A stretch of DNA of 64,000 bases. Source: Undibacterium sp. 5I1 (GTDB lineage Bacteria; Pseudomonadota; Gammaproteobacteria; Burkholderiales; Burkholderiaceae_D). Positions 1 through 7,390 of this stretch are shown piece after piece. A program made the position numbers and the translations under genes. Location: the NCBI RefSeq assembly GCF_034314085.1, contig NZ_JAVIWI010000001.1, positions 992,001-1,056,000 on the forward strand. Reading direction: 5' to 3'. The notes beneath the pieces are model-generated. The model ran no database searches and was not told where the DNA came from. It saw only the letters and a program-made list of their open reading frames with translations. Positions within the stretch are counted from its first letter, which is position 1, and every line of letters starts with the position of its first letter.

Positions 1-513
1 ACGCTCAACATAGACTGCAACTTGATTCAATTGAAACGAATTAGCTGCATAGTCGTAAGCAGCAGGGTAATTTCCGCCAGTGCCAGTTGCAAAATTAAAT
101 TTTGATTTTGATGTACTAATGTTGTAACTAGGTGCTATCCAGCCATAGACAGTAATGCGCGAATCTTTCCAGGCTTTTCCATTTGGACCACAATAAATTG
201 TGTCCATTAGCGGGCCATAGTATTGGTTGTCATAACCAATCGTTTCAGAACCACCAATCGGCCAAGTTGCGAATGGATACGGTGGGCTGGACACGGGAGG
301 TGCCTGCACATCTTTGCGCCAGCTCGGGGCTGCGTCAGCAGGATCGCCATTCCATTTCAGGTAGTCGCTATAGGTTGTGCTAAACCTCTCTGAGAAACTC
401 TTTGAAGCAGAATTTTCTGGGCATCCCTCTGCTGCACCACTCTGTGCTAACGCAATATTGTTGAAGGCTAAGGTAGTAGCCGCAACGAATGCGAGTGACA
501 ACATTTTTTGCAT
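1..513 (-). CDS. Outer-membrane beta-barrel protein (BBP2/OmpL-like), 5' part only
   Basis: An open frame begins at an ATG at 513 and runs off the left edge, giving the first 171 residues. The N-terminus has a Sec signal peptide (MQKMLSLAFVAATTLAFNNI...ALA). The mature part has the pattern GPL-x-IY-GPNGKAWKDSRITVYGWI followed by a QLNQVAVYVER stretch. I recognise this as the start of the putative beta-barrel porin-2 family (PF07642, OmpL-like). Members are predicted outer-membrane channels of unproven substrate. A modest Shine-Dalgarno (CAGGGA) lies upstream. The C-terminal barrel is outside the window, so completeness cannot be judged. Confidence 0.7.
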   Translation of the reverse strand, partial: MQKMLSLAFVAATTLAFNNIALAQSGAAEGCPENSASKSFSERFSTTYSDYLKWNGDPADAAPSWRKDVQAPPVSSPPYPFATWPIGGSETIGYDNQYYGPLMDTIYCGPNGKAWKDSRITVYGWIAPSYNISTSKSKFNFATGTGGNYPAAYDYAANSFQLNQVAVYVER

Positions 514-1083
514 TTTATTTTCCCTGGAGTTATAAATTCAAATGTATCAACGACGTGTTGTTACACCAGTTTAAAAATCAGTAATCGATTAATTAAATGG
601 TCATGCTTTGTGCCTTAAAAATTTTTTTAGGACCAAAAAAACTGCCAATTCAATTTATTCTGAACGAGGAGAAGATTACTAGGATCGATATAAAAAAAAT
701 GCAAAAAGTCAGTTGATGCTTGTAAATTTTATGTAAACGAACCGATTAATTTGTCATTAGTGAAAAATAGATATTAGGTGCATTAAAATTTTTTTTATAA
801 AAAATTTACGAATAAATTCCATTTTTTTTCAATTTATTTATATGGATTTTGTTAAATTTGCTATGCAGTTTTTATTCCAATATCAGCTATTAATTATTGT
901 CAAGATTAAGAATATTTAAATCAAAAAATTTCAAATAATATTCTGATCAGTATTTTTTATTCTATGAAAATTGGAAATCGTCATAGAGAAAATTATGTAT
1001 TTAGTCAAATGTCATTCTTTGTTTTTCGCATAAATCCAAAGAATTTTTAAGTTAGTAGTAAAGTCAAATATTGAAAGTACCAA
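514..1083. other. AT-rich intergenic region
   Basis: About 570 bases between the divergent beta-barrel gene and the small secreted protein. It is strikingly AT-rich, with many A and T runs between about 590 and 1040, far more than neighbouring coding DNA. It should hold promoters for both flanking genes, and such DNA is a typical target for H-NS-like silencers. I found no ORF, repeat-family copy or clear hairpin in it. Confidence 0.5.
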
Positions 1084-1308
1084 ATGAAATATATTTCTAT
1101 CTGCGTTACCTGCATCATAGCGGCGAGCTTCTCTTTAAATGTTATCGCTGCGGAAGATCAGTTTTTAGTTCAGCAGGCACATAAGAATCAATTAGCACAC
1201 GAATCTAAAAAAACAAAAACTATTGAAAAGTCAGCAGAAGACAAAAAACACGCTGCATTAACATCTGAGATAAGTAAAGATAGTGTTTCACCAAAAACGT
1301 CAAAGTAA
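1084..1308 (+). CDS. Small secreted hypothetical protein
   Basis: A 74-residue ORF with a clear Sec signal peptide: positive start MKY, a hydrophobic core to about residue 20, and cleavage after VIAA. The remaining 50 residues are very hydrophilic, rich in Lys, Glu, Ser and Thr, with no cysteines. I recognise no family. It is probably a small periplasmic or extracytoplasmic protein. The Shine-Dalgarno is weak (GAAAG). It stands alone, with an AT-rich region upstream and soxR converging downstream. The AT-rich codon use resembles the flanking intergenic DNA, so it could be recently acquired or a young gene. Confidence 0.5.
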   Translation: MKYISICVTCIIAASFSLNVIAAEDQFLVQQAHKNQLAHESKKTKTIEKSAEDKKHAALTSEISKDSVSPKTSK

Positions 1309-1425
1309 TGTTTTTTTGTGATTAAATTTTCTTAGCCAGAAAAATAATTGTTTTACTTTTCTTTATTAATCTCTATTGCTTTGACCAAGTGTGCAGATAT
1401 AGCGAAATATGAGAATGCGTTTCAG

Positions 1426-1935
1426 TCATTTTATTGCTGTATCTCCGTTTAAATAACGCGCACCGTTACCACGTTGAGCCGCAACGTCGCCTGGGTTATA
1501 CAGCGAGCAGGATTTCAGTGAGAGGCAGCCGCAGCCTATGCAGGACGTGAGTTTGTCCCGTAGCGCAACTAAGGCATCTATGCGCTGCTGGAGTGTCGTT
1601 TGCCATGAGGATGACAATTTTTCCCAATCTTGTTTTGTCGGTGTGCGTTGTTCGGGCAGTGACGCTAATGCTGATTTGATTTCGCTCAGGCTCAGACCCG
1701 CAGTTTGCGCGGCACGAATAAAAGCGACACGCCTCAATACTTCTTTTGGAAACTGTCTTTGTTGCCCCGCATTGCGTGAGCTGGTGATCAATCCTTGTTC
1801 TTCGTAATATCGTAATGCACTAGCTGCGAGTCCAGAGCGTTTCGCCAAGTCACCAATGCTAATCAGATTCTCGGTTGATTTTTTCACCGTAATTCCCTTT
1901 GTCTCAGCTTTTAATACACGCATCATAGTTAACAA
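1426..1935 (-). CDS. soxR: Redox-sensitive transcriptional activator SoxR
   Basis: MerR-family regulator. The N-terminal winged helix-turn-helix (residues about 25-95, ISIGDLAKRSGLAASALRYYE) is followed by a dimerisation helix and the [2Fe-2S] cluster motif CIGCGCLSLKSC, giving cysteines 132, 135, 137 and 143. This spacing matches Escherichia coli SoxR. Oxidation of the cluster by redox-cycling compounds turns the bound protein into an activator. In betaproteobacteria it usually controls quinone-handling genes directly rather than soxS. The chosen start is a TTG at 1935 with AAGGA 6 bases upstream; ATGs at 1926 and 1923 are alternatives. The gene is divergent from a questin-oxidase-like gene and shares with it the operator at 1945-1975. 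Confidence 0.93.
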   Translation of the reverse strand: MLTMMRVLKAETKGITVKKSTENLISIGDLAKRSGLAASALRYYEEQGLITSSRNAGQQRQFPKEVLRRVAFIRAAQTAGLSLSEIKSALASLPEQRTPTKQDWEKLSSSWQTTLQQRIDALVALRDKLTSCIGCGCLSLKSCSLYNPGDVAAQRGNGARYLNGDTAIK

Positions 1936-1944
1936 AAATTATCC

Positions 1945-1975
1945 TTGACTTCAAGTGTACTTGAACTTGTATGCT
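1945..1975 (+). promoter_or_regulatory. SoxR/MerR-type promoter with 19-bp spacer
   Basis: A -35 hexamer TTGACT (1945-1950) and a -10 hexamer TATGCT (1970-1975) are separated by 19 bases, the overlong spacing typical of MerR-family promoters. The spacer contains the dyad TTCAAGTGTACTTGAA (1950-1965), two 7-base arms around GT. It resembles known SoxR boxes with CTCAAGTT/ACTTGAG-like arms. It points toward the plus-strand gene at 2007 and overlaps the soxR upstream region, so it probably also mediates soxR autoregulation. Confidence 0.8.
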
Positions 1976-2006
1976 TATTTCATCAAAAATTGTTAAGGAC
2001 ATTGCG

Positions 2007-2960
2007 ATGAAAAAAGGTTCAACAGAATCTGTCAGGGATTACTCCTCATCTGAGCTTTTAGACCAGCTGCTGGATGCCAGTGCTCATTTTGCGTTGGCAT
2101 CAAAAGGTACGACTAATCACTGTCCTATGGCATTGATCGCGTTAGCGAAGATGGGAGCCAGCCCAGAACGTTTACAACAGTTTTTTAGTATGTGGCAAAA
2201 CACTTATGCGCTGCCAATGCGAATGAGTCAATGTAAAGTGACTGCTGATAACTGGCAACGGCAGCTAGGAAAAGTGGATAATTTCATGCCCTTGCGTGCT
2301 TATTTTATGACGGCGATTTCTGCCCGCAGTGCTGATGAGGTATTGATCGAAGTGTTAAGTCAGATCCCTTTTGCGCCAGCAACGGCGGCGTTCCATGCCT
2401 TGATTCGCCTCGCATATGGTTTAGATGCGCATCATATTGGAGAAATTGCCGCCGGACTGGCACATCTTATGGTGTCGAATCTGGACATTAAGATAAAGAG
2501 CAATCAGCCGCAGTTTGCTGTTACAGCGGAGCAAGCATTGGCCCAGTTGTCGCTATTGTACAAAGCCAATCCAAATCTGTATGTGGGTGATTCGATTGTC
2601 GGTAGTCTTAAAGCGGTGGTCGCCGATCCGCGCTTTGCTGATGGCCTCTACCTGATCGAAAATCAGTCTCAGTTATTGAATGAGATGATGCTTGAGATGA
2701 CAAGCTTAGCAATCGTCGCCTACTGGAAAAGTAAAAATTTTACTGTGCTGCATATGGTCACGGCGATGCATGCTGCGCGTATTGTATTTGCTCGTTTGCC
2801 GCAGAATTTAGTCGTCGTCTTATTGCCGCAATTGTGGGTGGCTTTTTGTGCCGCCTATGTGTCGGTAGGAGCACCCTCGCTACCATCACTCGTTTCTGCC
2901 GAGCGTGAGGCAGAATTAATACTCAATTCGTTGTACCGAACATCTCCAGAACAAGCCTAG
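2007..2960 (+). CDS. Questin oxidase-like family protein
   Basis: A 317-residue protein starting at the ATG at 2007. A start at 1971 is unlikely because that codon lies inside the -10 box; AAGGA sits 9 bases before 2007. Diagnostic segments are NHCPMALIALAKMGASPERL near the N-terminus and APATAAFHALIRLAYGLDAHH in the middle, which fit the questin oxidase-like family (PF14027, formerly DUF4243). The founding fungal enzymes carry out Baeyer-Villiger-type ring opening of anthraquinones; bacterial members are largely uncharacterised. Its only visible promoter is the SoxR-type site, which suggests a role in disposing of redox-cycling quinones. The family call is firm; the substrate is inference. 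Confidence 0.75.
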   Translation: MKKGSTESVRDYSSSELLDQLLDASAHFALASKGTTNHCPMALIALAKMGASPERLQQFFSMWQNTYALPMRMSQCKVTADNWQRQLGKVDNFMPLRAYFMTAISARSADEVLIEVLSQIPFAPATAAFHALIRLAYGLDAHHIGEIAAGLAHLMVSNLDIKIKSNQPQFAVTAEQALAQLSLLYKANPNLYVGDSIVGSLKAVVADPRFADGLYLIENQSQLLNEMMLEMTSLAIVAYWKSKNFTVLHMVTAMHAARIVFARLPQNLVVVLLPQLWVAFCAAYVSVGAPSLPSLVSAEREAELILNSLYRTSPEQA

Positions 2961-2966
2961 TCAGAT

Positions 2967-3143
2967 TTATTTGCTAAGGCGATTCAGAGTGATAACGACC
3001 ATGTCATCAAGTTGACTCATACCTGCTATGAACAAAACCGGATTTATCCATCTCCGTTGTATCTTGCGACCATAATCAGGCTGTTGTCCAAAACTGATTA
3101 ATCTATCTTGTGGATTTCTCAACACAAGTTTTTTAGGATACAT
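2967..3143 (-). CDS. Possible small DUF1127-like protein
   Basis: A 58-codon frame lying between the stops of the questin-oxidase-like gene and the monooxygenase gene. The C-terminal part reads RRWINP...MSQLDDMVVITLNRLSK, loosely like the DUF1127 signature of basic residues, then LDD-x-x-L-x-DIGL-x-R. The key DIGL is not preserved (VITL), and there is no convincing Shine-Dalgarno. It may be a degenerate small gene or a chance ORF. It is downstream of, and co-oriented with, the sulfur cluster. Confidence 0.25.
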   Translation of the reverse strand: MYPKKLVLRNPQDRLISFGQQPDYGRKIQRRWINPVLFIAGMSQLDDMVVITLNRLSK

Positions 3144-3165
3144 TCGACCCGATCTTAAAAGTAAT

Positions 3166-4545
3166 TTATGCGGATTCCTGAGACTGGATTCTGATCTGCC
3201 GTCCAATATGATTTTCAGACAGTCGATTCCCTGCACCAAATAACTGGTCGCGCAGTGTGCCGCCGATATATTGGTTACGATAGCGTCCGCGTTTTTGGAG
3301 CTCGGGTACGATGAAATCAACCACGTCGGCCATACTGTCATGTGACACAGCAAACGCCAGATTGAAACCGTCTATCCCGGTTTCTTCTACCCAATCGATC
3401 AGTTGATCGGCGATTTGCTGTGGGCTACCGATCAACACCGGACCACGTCCGCCAAGGCCGATAAACTCTGCCGCTTCTCTCACTGTCCAGCGACGTGTAG
3501 GGTCAGCCTGGCTGAATGATGCTAATGCCGATCGGCCGGCATCGTTTTCCATATATTCAATTGTGGCATCCGGGTCATATTTACTAAAATCCACACCAGT
3601 CCAGCCCGACAGCAACGCGAGTGCTGCGGTAATGTCGATATGACTGCGGTAGTCGGCATATTTGGCTTGGGCTTCTTCTTCGTTTGCGGCTGTGATGATC
3701 AAGGCCTGGGCGTATATCAAAATGTCATCGGCATTGCGTCTGGCTGCTAGTGTGGCAGCGCGCAAGTCTTGTACATAATGTTTGACTACCGCTTTGCTGG
3801 GTCCGCTGACGAAAACGCATTCGGCATGTTTGCCTGCAAAGTTTTTACCGCGTCCCGATGTACCAGCCTGGAATAACAAGGGAGTGCGCTGGGGCGAAGG
3901 TTCACACAAGTGGAAACCTGGCACGCGATAGTTTTCTCCATGATGATGAATCGCGTGAACTTTGCTTGGATCGGTAAATATGCCGTTGACTTTATCGCGT
4001 ACGACTGCATCGTCTTCCCAACTTTGTTCCCAAAGTTTGTAAACGACTTCCATATATTCTTCTGCGATGTCGTAGCGTGCATCGTGACCAATCTGATGTT
4101 CTAATCCCAGATTTCGTGCTGCGCTGTCAAGATAGCCGGTGACAATATTCCACGCAATCCGTCCTTTGCTCAAATGATCCAGCGTCGAGATGCGGCGAGC
4201 AAATGAGTAGGGATGTTCATAGGTCAGTGCACAGGTCACTCCAAAACCCAGGTGCCGAGTGGCATGCGCCATCAGCGGCACCAGTGCTAAGGGATCATTC
4301 AGCGGAACTTGCACACCGCCACGCAATGCTGCGTTGGCATTCGATTGATAGACGTCATAGACACCAAGTACATCGGCTAAAAATAGTCCGTCAAATAAGC
4401 CACGTTCTAGTAATTGCGCCAGACTGATCCAATGCTCTGGATCTGTGTAACGATGGGACTGGTCACGTGGATGTGTCCAGAGACCTGGCGACTGGTGCCC
4501 GACACTATTGATTTGAAATGCGTTAAACCGGATCTGCTTTGCCAT
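3166..4545 (-). CDS. FMN-dependent monooxygenase (LLM class, NtaA/SnaA/DszA family)
   Basis: 459 residues, the usual length of the NtaA/SnaA/DszA/DmoA branch of the bacterial luciferase-like superfamily. Family features include an opening strand with SVGHQSPGLW, the ERGLFDGLFLADVLG segment, RISTLDHLSKGRIAWNIVTG, and a substrate/flavin segment LFQAGTSGRGKNFAGKHAE. These two-component enzymes use reduced FMN from a partner reductase to oxidise substrates such as dimethyl sulfide, sulfones or aminopolycarboxylates. The neighbouring acyl-CoA-dehydrogenase-like flavoenzyme and MetQ-type transporter point to an organosulfur compound. It is the last main gene of the minus-strand cluster, 6 bases after the binding-protein gene. 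No flavin reductase is visible nearby. Confidence 0.85.
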   Translation of the reverse strand: MAKQIRFNAFQINSVGHQSPGLWTHPRDQSHRYTDPEHWISLAQLLERGLFDGLFLADVLGVYDVYQSNANAALRGGVQVPLNDPLALVPLMAHATRHLGFGVTCALTYEHPYSFARRISTLDHLSKGRIAWNIVTGYLDSAARNLGLEHQIGHDARYDIAEEYMEVVYKLWEQSWEDDAVVRDKVNGIFTDPSKVHAIHHHGENYRVPGFHLCEPSPQRTPLLFQAGTSGRGKNFAGKHAECVFVSGPSKAVVKHYVQDLRAATLAARRNADDILIYAQALIITAANEEEAQAKYADYRSHIDITAALALLSGWTGVDFSKYDPDATIEYMENDAGRSALASFSQADPTRRWTVREAAEFIGLGGRGPVLIGSPQQIADQLIDWVEETGIDGFNLAFAVSHDSMADVVDFIVPELQKRGRYRNQYIGGTLRDQLFGAGNRLSENHIGRQIRIQSQESA

Positions 4546-4551
4546 GGTTGA

Positions 4552-5448
4552 TTATTTTGCACTCACAGTTACAGCCTGCTGATTTAAGCGGCTTTGATTC
4601 AATGCTTGCTGATAGTCTGTTTTAACAAAGCCAGCAAAGTGCTTGTTAGTGATCTCAAGAAATTCACGTGAACGGTAGGCGTCCGCTAAATCCTGAACCC
4701 ATTTACTTCCTTTATCGGCAGTACGCACTGCGACTAGATTTTGGTAAGTCGCGGAAGTTTTTTCTAATGCCAGAGCCTCACTGATTTTGAGCCCCGACGC
4801 AATCGCAAAGTTACCGTTGATGAAAGAGTAGTCCGTATCATCCAGTGAGCGCGGTAGTTGTGCTGCTTCTAACGGGACTAGTTTGATCTTTTTGGTATAG
4901 GACGCGACATCTCTTTCTGAGACGCGTATTGGGTCATAGCCTGCGCGCAATTTCAGCCAGTTTAATTGTTCTAGCACGACCAGTGCTCGCGCTTGATTAG
5001 TTGGGTCATTTCACAGCGCCACGGTTGCGCCATCTTTGACTTCATCCAGCGTTTTATGTTTTTTACTGTAGATCGCAATCGGTGCAGTGGGTACTTTGAT
5101 GACTTCAGTCAGCGCCAATTTATTTTCAGTAGAAAACTTGGTCAGATAAACGATATGCTGAAAAACATTCGCATCGAGTGAACCCTGTGCCAGTGCGAAG
5201 TTAGGTTGGATGTAGTCATTAAATTCGACAATCTTTACCTGATATCCTTTTTTCTCCAGGATCGGTTTGATACCTAATTTGACTTGATCCGAGTAGGGCC
5301 CTGCAGTTGCGCCGATCACGATTTCTTTTTTTTCTTGTGCCAATGCGAGTGGACTAAATATGGTCGCTACCGCGATAGTGGAGCTGATGGCAATATTAGC
5401 GAATAAGCGCAAACTAGAGCGACGGCGATTGGATGAGGAGAGTGACAT
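4552..5448 (-). pseudogene. MetQ/NlpA-type substrate-binding protein gene with in-frame TGA
   Basis: One frame from the ATG at 5448 (AGAGGAAT Shine-Dalgarno) to the stop at 4552 would encode about 298 residues of an NlpA/MetQ-family periplasmic binding protein. It includes EIVIGATAGPYSDQ, YIQPNFALAQGSLDANVFQH and TAPIAIYSKKHKTLDEVKDGATVAL. A single TGA at 5011-5013 splits it; the next residues NDPTNQARAL continue the family consensus in the same frame. A Pro or Ser codon would be expected at that site, so a TCA-to-TGA change would explain it. There is a signal peptide ending LALA but no lipobox cysteine, so the product would be a soluble periplasmic protein. Everything after the stop looks intact, so this is either a recent nonsense mutation or a sequencing error. 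Confidence 0.8.
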
Positions 5449-5764
5449 GGAAATTCCTCTTGATAAAAATTTTAGGGTCTTAGTAAGCAAACATATTGGG
5501 AATAAATGATTCAGAAACAGGATGCTGCGTGCTTTAGATCAACAGCGATGATGAACGACGATGAGGAACACCACCGGAGCACCAAAACTTAGGTCGTTTA
5601 ATTGCTGAAATTGGTGCATTTTTAATATACTCCCCATCATTTTTATAAAATATGCTCTATTGTCCAATGATTATATGGACGCTTAAAATTACTCCTACTC
5701 AGTATATATTTTGGATATGCTTAGAGAATCATAGAAATCAGCATGCGCTAGACAATTAGAGCGC
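5449..5764. other. Intergenic gap inside the sulfur cluster
   Basis: About 316 bases separate the permease and binding-protein genes, although all other genes of the cluster are tightly packed. It contains one copy of the dispersed palindromic element (5625-5710). The binding-protein gene may therefore have its own promoter, or the element may have been inserted into the operon. No ORF is apparent. Confidence 0.5.
5625..5710 (+). repeat. Dispersed palindromic element, copy 1
   Basis: It begins ATATACTCCCC, has the inner hairpin TGTCCA...TGGACGC, and ends with a degenerate ACTCAGTATATATTTT instead of the usual GGGAGTATAT. It lies between the MetI-type permease and the MetQ-type binding-protein gene. 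It is about 86 bp and clearly alignable with the copy at 27149. Confidence 0.7.
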
Positions 5765-6427
5765 TCAGCGGTGATCAATACGTCGCGCAACTGTATTGCC
5801 GACAAACTGAATTATTTGTACCAGTACCACCAAAATAGCGATGGTAAAAACCATCACGTCGGTTTGAAAACGGTAGTAGCCATAACGTATCGCCAGATCG
5901 CCGATACCGCCGCCACCCACCACACCCGCGACGGCGGAATAAGACAAAAAGCTGATCGCTAATACGGTAAATCCCAGTACCAGGCCAGACCTGGATTCCA
6001 CCAGTAAAACGCGCCATATAATTTGTAATTCTGATGCGCCAATGGCGTGGGCTGCCTCGATCACACCGCGCGGAATCTCACGCAAGCTTTGTTCTACCAA
6101 CCGGGCAAAGTAAGGAATGGCAGCAATCGACAATGGCACTGCCGCCGCAGTTGGGCCAATTGAAGAGCCTACAATCGAACGGGTAAACGGCACCAACGCG
6201 ACCAGCAAAATAATGAAGGGAAAAGACCGCACCGTACTCACAAGCCAATCCAGTACCGTAAACACCGGACGGTTGGCTAGCGATTGCCCCGGTCCAACCA
6301 GGTATAACAAAATACCCAATGGGCCACCAATTAGGACTGCCGCAGTCAAACCAATGCCGAGCATCAAAAACGTTTGAGCGATAGAGACCCAGAGCTCAGG
6401 CAAGATATTCAGAATATTCTCAGACAT
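5765..6427 (-). CDS. MetI-type ABC transporter permease
   Basis: 220 residues with five or six hydrophobic segments and the BPD permease loop (EAAHAIGASELQIIWRVLLVESRSG). The length and sequence match the MetI family, which imports D/L-methionine or related sulfur compounds through the inner membrane. Its start overlaps the end of the ATPase gene by 8 bases, indicating translational coupling. The conserved GGGGIGDLAIRYGYYRF segment near the C-terminus is typical of MetI. Linkage to monooxygenase genes suggests an organosulfur substrate other than, or in addition to, methionine. Confidence 0.88.
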   Translation of the reverse strand: MSENILNILPELWVSIAQTFLMLGIGLTAAVLIGGPLGILLYLVGPGQSLANRPVFTVLDWLVSTVRSFPFIILLVALVPFTRSIVGSSIGPTAAAVPLSIAAIPYFARLVEQSLREIPRGVIEAAHAIGASELQIIWRVLLVESRSGLVLGFTVLAISFLSYSAVAGVVGGGGIGDLAIRYGYYRFQTDVMVFTIAILVVLVQIIQFVGNTVARRIDHR

Positions 6428-7376
6428 GCGCTAGCTCACGTGACTGCTGTTCTTGCAATTGAGATGGGGCATCTTGATTGGATTGAGGCAGCGTTTGCTC
6501 TTCACTGTGCTGCAGTTCCAAAATGCTTTGTGCAAATCTGGCGTAATGCACTAGCTCTTTTCCTAGCAAGGTTTTGCGTGGAGTGATGTAATCTGAGATG
6601 GAAATTTGTTCCGCGATGACACCGTTTTCTATGACTGCGACGTGCTCGCACAACTCATGGACGACCGATAGTTCATGCGTGACGATGACAATTGTGACGC
6701 CTAGCCGGGCGTTGATATCGCGCAGCGTCGCCAATAATGCACGCGTGGTTTCGGCATCTAAGGCAGAACTGGGCTCATCACACAACAAGACTGCCGGGTG
6801 GCTAGCTAGCGCGCGGGCAATCGCCACACGCTGTTTTTGGCCACCCGACAATTGCGATGGGTAGCTATCGGCTTTATCGACCAGATCGACGAGGGCTAAG
6901 CATTCACGCACGCGTTCTGCTATTTGAAGACGATTGAATCCGCCATGGATTTTTAAGGGGAGGGCAATGTTCTGAAATACACTGGCATTCTGCAATAAAT
7001 TAAATTGCTGGAAGATCATACCGATGGACTGACGCGCTTTGCGTAATGCCGATTTATCCAGTGCGGTCAGATCAAGCTGATTCACGGTGACAGTTCCGCT
7101 ATCGGGTTGTTCTAATAAATTGATCAGGCGCAGTAAAGTTGATTTGCCTGCGCCACTTTTTCCGATCAGACCAAAGATATCGCCGGATTGTATTTGCAGC
7201 GAGACGTCTTTGACAGCGTCAAAATGTTTACCAGCTGGCAGTGCGAACGATTTTGAGATTTGATCAAGCTGAATCACGACGTTTTTTTTCGTCGCTTGCT
7301 TACCGTTTGCCGTGGTTGCAATCTGGGCGAATTTGCCAGCATCAAATGGTGGAAACAATTGAGACAATTGAGACAT
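6420..7376 (-). CDS. MetN-type ABC transporter ATP-binding protein lacking the NIL domain
   Basis: 318 residues from the ATG at 7376, preceded by AGGA 8 bases upstream; a longer frame to 7502 overlaps the preceding gene and is rejected. Walker A is GKSGAGKST (72-80), the signature is LSGGQ (176-180), and Walker B ends in CDEPSSALD (D200, E201). The domain order resembles MetN. About 30 extra residues precede the ATPase core, and the C-terminus ends in a Gln/Glu-rich tail without the roughly 90-residue NIL regulatory domain of canonical MetN. It would therefore lack methionine trans-inhibition. It lies 14 bases after the SfnB-like gene and overlaps the permease gene. Confidence 0.88.
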   Translation of the reverse strand: MSQLSQLFPPFDAGKFAQIATTANGKQATKKNVVIQLDQISKSFALPAGKHFDAVKDVSLQIQSGDIFGLIGKSGAGKSTLLRLINLLEQPDSGTVTVNQLDLTALDKSALRKARQSIGMIFQQFNLLQNASVFQNIALPLKIHGGFNRLQIAERVRECLALVDLVDKADSYPSQLSGGQKQRVAIARALASHPAVLLCDEPSSALDAETTRALLATLRDINARLGVTIVIVTHELSVVHELCEHVAVIENGVIAEQISISDYITPRKTLLGKELVHYARFAQSILELQHSEEQTLPQSNQDAPSQLQEQQSRELAHV

Positions 7377-7390
7377 GAGGCGCGTCCTGA

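Noticed and set aside
183..383. A plus-strand ORF opposite the beta-barrel gene
   Set aside because: The minus strand carries a signal peptide and a recognisable porin-like sequence, so the plus frame is antisense noise.
5011..5013. The TGA in the MetQ-like gene as a selenocysteine codon
   Set aside because: The family has Pro or Ser at this position, not Cys; no selenocysteine insertion hairpin is apparent after it, and no selenoprotein of this family is known to me.
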